This document shows positions 6,955-9,175 of a stretch of DNA of 9,175 bases, one piece after another. The stretch spans positions 1-9,175 of the forward strand of contig JADFUQ010000180.1 in NCBI GenBank assembly GCA_015222065.1, in the 5' to 3' direction. Under the pieces are notes generated by a model. It saw nothing but the letters and a program-made list of their open reading frames with translations, searched no databases and was not told the origin of the DNA. Made by a program: the position numbers and the translations under genes. Position 1 is the stretch's first letter, and every line of letters begins with the position of its first letter. The DNA comes from Bacteroidota bacterium. Lineage in GTDB: Bacteria > Bacteroidota > Bacteroidia > Bacteroidales > VadinHA17.

Positions 6955-8988
6955 ATGCTAAGAACGATCCTTACATTATTATTAATCACCTTTTCCCTTT
7001 CCGGTATGTACGCGCAAAACCTGCCGGTACAAACTCATCCTGAACCCGGTCAATCAAATAATATCCGCGAATACTTGATGAAGGTGGCTGAGGAAATTAC
7101 TGACAACTCGCTTGCAAGTATTCACTCTCTTGAGGATTGGGAAAAAGTAAGACCACAGCGATACGATGAATTTATTGAAATGATGAGCCTTACGGATATG
7201 CCGATGAATGGTAATAGGCCTGAACTAAATGTCAGGATAACAGGTACTATTCAAAAAGAAGGATACCGTATCGAAAAACTTTACTACGAATCCCTGCCCG
7301 GTTTGTACGTACCGGCAAACCTGTATATACCTGACAATATTGAAGAACCAAGAGCCGCCATTCTTTATGTTTGCGGACATTCGCGTACCCAGAAAGTACG
7401 TTATCAGACACATCCCAGAAAGTTTGCCCAGTTGGGATTCGTCTGTCTGATCATCGAGACAATACAATTTGGTGAGGTTAAAGGAGAGCACTGGGGGTGT
7501 TATGCCAATGGCTGGTTTAACTGGTACAGCCGGGGTTACACACCTGGCGGAGTAGAAGCCTGGAACGCTATACGGGGTCTCGATCTCCTTTCTGAAAGAC
7601 CGGAAGTAGATCGTGAAAATCTGGGAGTAACCGGCATTTCCGGAGGAGGGGCACAGAGTTGGTATATTGCTGCTTTGGACCCACGCATTAAGGCAGCAGC
7701 GCCGGTGTGTGGAGCCGGTACTCTGAAATCGCATCTTTTGACCAGAACAATCGACGGGCACTGCGATTGTATGGTGCCCATCAACACTTACCTATGGGAC
7801 TTCCAGGACATTGGCGCCCTGATTGCACCAAGACCACTTCTTATTGCACAGGCAGATCGTGACGGCATATATACCATTGAATCGTTACGTGAACTCTATT
7901 CAGATATTAAAAAAATATATGATCTTTACGATGCACCTGAACATATAAGCCTTGTGGAAACACCGGGAGGCCATTCCTACCACCAGATATCCAGGCAAAA
8001 GATCTTTTCATTTTTCCTGAAACATCTGATGGGAAAACATATCTCCCCCGAAAACACGGGAGATATCGATAAATCACCGGAAATTCAGTTATCGGAAGAA
8101 GAATTGAAGGCTTACGTTTACGGACCTCCGGAAGACGACCGGACCACGACAATTCAGGACTCTTTTATTCAGCTTCCCGCGGCTCCTGTAATTTCAAATG
8201 AAAAGGAATTGTACGCTTTCAGGAATTCGGTAAAAAGATTCCTGAGACGTGAAACTTTCGGCGCTTTTCCACAAGACCCGGCGCCTTTTGATCCCAGGCT
8301 GGTATTCCGCGCTGCTGATGGTGCCCAATACGGCTGGGAAGTTTATAGCTTCATATCAGAGGAGGGCTGGCGCTTAAAGGTGGATGTTCGCTGGAAAAAT
8401 GAACCTCAAAAAGAGAAACCTCTGATGATTGTTTTACGAAGCCCTGATGAAAACCGTTGGGAATCGGAAGGATTCATTGACAACTTGAATGATGAATGGA
8501 ATATAGCCTATTTTGAAGTGAGAGGTGTTGGTGAAAACGGATGGGCACCAAATCTGCAATGGCATATAAGACGTGCTTCAGCATGGACAGGGAGAACAGT
8601 AGCTTCCATGCAGGTATATGACCTGTTGCGCTGCATAAATTTTTGCCGGACCCTGGAGGGCGTGGATAAAGATAAGATCGGCATCGCGGCAAGAGATGAA
8701 ATGACAGTTGTGGCAATGTATGCGGCTTTGCTTGATGATAATTGTCAAAAACTGATTTTAAAAAATCCGCCTGAAAGCCAGGATAAGCCAAGTCAGCCAG
8801 ATGGAAGGGGACCTGCCATTGAAATGCTCAATTGCCTGAGAGTTACGGATGTCTATCAACTACCCGCCTTATTATCACCTGCAAATATTGTATTTATAGG
8901 AGAGATGCCTTCTGCATATCAATGGTCGGAAAAGATCCTTAAAAAACTTGGAAAAGACGAGTTTTATAAACTAGATTCTCTTGAATAG
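6955..8988 (+). CDS. Exported two-domain alpha/beta hydrolase (acetylxylan-esterase-like) with degenerate second domain
   Basis: A 677-residue protein with a clear signal peptide (hydrophobic residues 5-17, cleavage likely after A20 in MYAQN). Residues about 35-360 form an alpha/beta hydrolase of the dienelactone hydrolase/acetylxylan-esterase/prolyl-oligopeptidase-like group: VCGHSRT (139-145) on the oxyanion side, nucleophile S229 in GISGGG, acid D303 (or D301) in IAQADRDG, and H340 in TPGGH. Residues about 410-677 look like a second hydrolase module: RSPDE (495-499) and EVRGVGENGW (521-530) recall core strands, but where KDKIGIAARDEM (572-583) should form the nucleophile elbow there is no GxSxG serine. 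The second half is therefore probably structural or glycan-binding. Role: deacylation of a glycan or glycoside outside the cytoplasm. A 51-base AT-rich gap separates it from the sulfatase gene, the longest gap in the cluster, so a weak internal promoter is possible. The first-domain call is strong; the substrate is unknown. Confidence -1.
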   Translation: MLRTILTLLLITFSLSGMYAQNLPVQTHPEPGQSNNIREYLMKVAEEITDNSLASIHSLEDWEKVRPQRYDEFIEMMSLTDMPMNGNRPELNVRITGTIQKEGYRIEKLYYESLPGLYVPANLYIPDNIEEPRAAILYVCGHSRTQKVRYQTHPRKFAQLGFVCLIIETIQFGEVKGEHWGCYANGWFNWYSRGYTPGGVEAWNAIRGLDLLSERPEVDRENLGVTGISGGGAQSWYIAALDPRIKAAAPVCGAGTLKSHLLTRTIDGHCDCMVPINTYLWDFQDIGALIAPRPLLIAQADRDGIYTIESLRELYSDIKKIYDLYDAPEHISLVETPGGHSYHQISRQKIFSFFLKHLMGKHISPENTGDIDKSPEIQLSEEELKAYVYGPPEDDRTTTIQDSFIQLPAAPVISNEKELYAFRNSVKRFLRRETFGAFPQDPAPFDPRLVFRAADGAQYGWEVYSFISEEGWRLKVDVRWKNEPQKEKPLMIVLRSPDENRWESEGFIDNLNDEWNIAYFEVRGVGENGWAPNLQWHIRRASAWTGRTVASMQVYDLLRCINFCRTLEGVDKDKIGIAARDEMTVVAMYAALLDDNCQKLILKNPPESQDKPSQPDGRGPAIEMLNCLRVTDVYQLPALLSPANIVFIGEMPSAYQWSEKILKKLGKDEFYKLDSLE

Positions 8989-9036
8989 AAAGTCTGAATA
9001 ATTCAAAGCAAACGAAATAAAAGACAATTTAACTAA

Positions 9037-9052
9037 TACATAACGTTACGTA
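9037..9052. promoter_or_regulatory. Near-perfect 16-base palindrome, candidate operator
   Basis: TACATAACGTTACGTA matches its own reverse complement in 7 of 8 base-pair positions (only 9040/9049 differ), around a perfect core TAACGTTA (9041-9048). With no loop it is a poor hairpin but a good shape for a dimeric repressor site. The central CG step is typical of LacI-family operators. It sits about 65 bases upstream of the promoter-like element at 9118. Function is inferred from shape only; a chance palindrome in AT-rich DNA remains possible. Confidence -1.
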
Positions 9053-9117
9053 ATTTTTTTTCAGTAGATTTTTAATATCTTTACTGACATATTTATTCAC
9101 AGGTATTATTAAGTTCA

Positions 9118-9125
9118 TAAATTTG
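9118..9125 (+). promoter_or_regulatory. Bacteroidota-type -7 promoter element (TAAATTTG)
   Basis: TAAATTTG fits the TAnnTTTG -7 consensus of Bacteroidota primary sigma factors. The expected TTTG about 20 bases upstream is not perfect: TTTA at 9092-9095 is the nearest match, with a 22-base spacer. A transcript from here would reach an ATG at 9172 after roughly 45 bases. This suggests a promoter for the gene beyond the window, but half of the signal is weak. Confidence -1.
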
Positions 9126-9175
9126 TATGAATTAACCGTGTTGGGCTATATAATTCAAAGTTTCTTCGAAAATGC

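Larger units (their letters stand above)
8989..9175. other. Non-coding AT-rich region after the gene cluster
   Basis: No convincing coding frame occupies these bases. They probably mark the end of the operon and the upstream region of the next gene, whose start may be the ATG at 9172-9174 at the window edge. I found no GC-rich hairpin followed by a T-run, so no standard intrinsic terminator is visible. The stretch contains the palindrome at 9037-9052, an eight-T run at 9054-9061, and the promoter-like element at 9118-9125. Confidence -1.

Noticed and set aside
7225..7761. 178-codon open frame on the minus strand
   Set aside because: It lies wholly inside the coding frame of the two-domain hydrolase, is cysteine/serine-rich without a recognisable domain, and has the look of an antisense shadow.
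8981..9006. Inverted repeat TTGAAT...ATTCAA at the end of the last gene
   Set aside because: The stem is six AT-rich pairs with a 14-base loop and no T-run follows, so it does not support a terminator.
8998..9160. Direct repeat of ATAATTCAAAG at 8998-9008 and 9150-9160
   Set aside because: An 11-base AT-rich repeat within 190 bases of AT-rich DNA is easily due to chance, and there is no sign of a mobile element or attachment site.
1..9175. CRISPR arrays, tRNA/rRNA genes, insertion sequences
   Set aside because: No regularly spaced repeats, no tRNA-like folds noticed in the small non-coding share, and no transposase-like protein in any frame.

Overview
The window carries six genes, all on the + strand and tightly packed (overlaps or gaps of 4 to 51 bases), followed by about 190 bases of AT-rich non-coding DNA. 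It looks like part of one catabolic operon from a Bacteroidota-type bacterium. The reasons are the moderately AT-rich DNA, mostly absent Shine-Dalgarno sites, export signals ending in A-Q, a lipoprotein whose mature start carries an acidic K-E-E export-like signal, and a gene content (FHS sugar permease, ROK kinase, sulfatase, carbohydrate esterases) typical of that phylum's polysaccharide-use loci. Planctomycetes-like relatives share several of these families, so the taxon is an inference.

Layout: (1) bases 1-462, the C-terminal part of a SIS-domain amino-sugar-phosphate isomerase or deaminase cut by the window edge; (2) 472-1686, an FHS-family sugar:proton symporter of the major facilitator superfamily; (3) 1683-2597, a ROK-family sugar kinase overlapping it by four bases and lacking the usual zinc motif; (4) 2619-3977, an exported CE7-like alpha/beta-hydrolase esterase; (5) 3982-6903, a 973-residue lipoprotein that joins an S1 sulfatase (closest in motifs to heparan N-sulfatase/SGSH) to a PhoD-like metallophosphoesterase; (6) 6955-8988, an exported two-domain alpha/beta hydrolase whose second domain seems to have lost its catalytic serine; (7) 8989-9175, non-coding, with a near-perfect 16-base palindrome and a Bacteroidota-like -7 promoter element.

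How they may work together (inference): the exported esterases and the sulfatase-PhoD protein strip acyl, sulfate and possibly phosphate groups from a decorated, probably amino-sugar-containing glycan. The FHS permease imports the freed sugar, the ROK kinase phosphorylates it, and the SIS enzyme isomerises or deaminates it into central metabolism. No glycoside hydrolase, polysaccharide lyase, SusC/SusD pair, regulator or sulfatase-maturing enzyme lies in the window, so the substrate cannot be fixed from it. The most notable item is the sulfatase-PhoD fusion.
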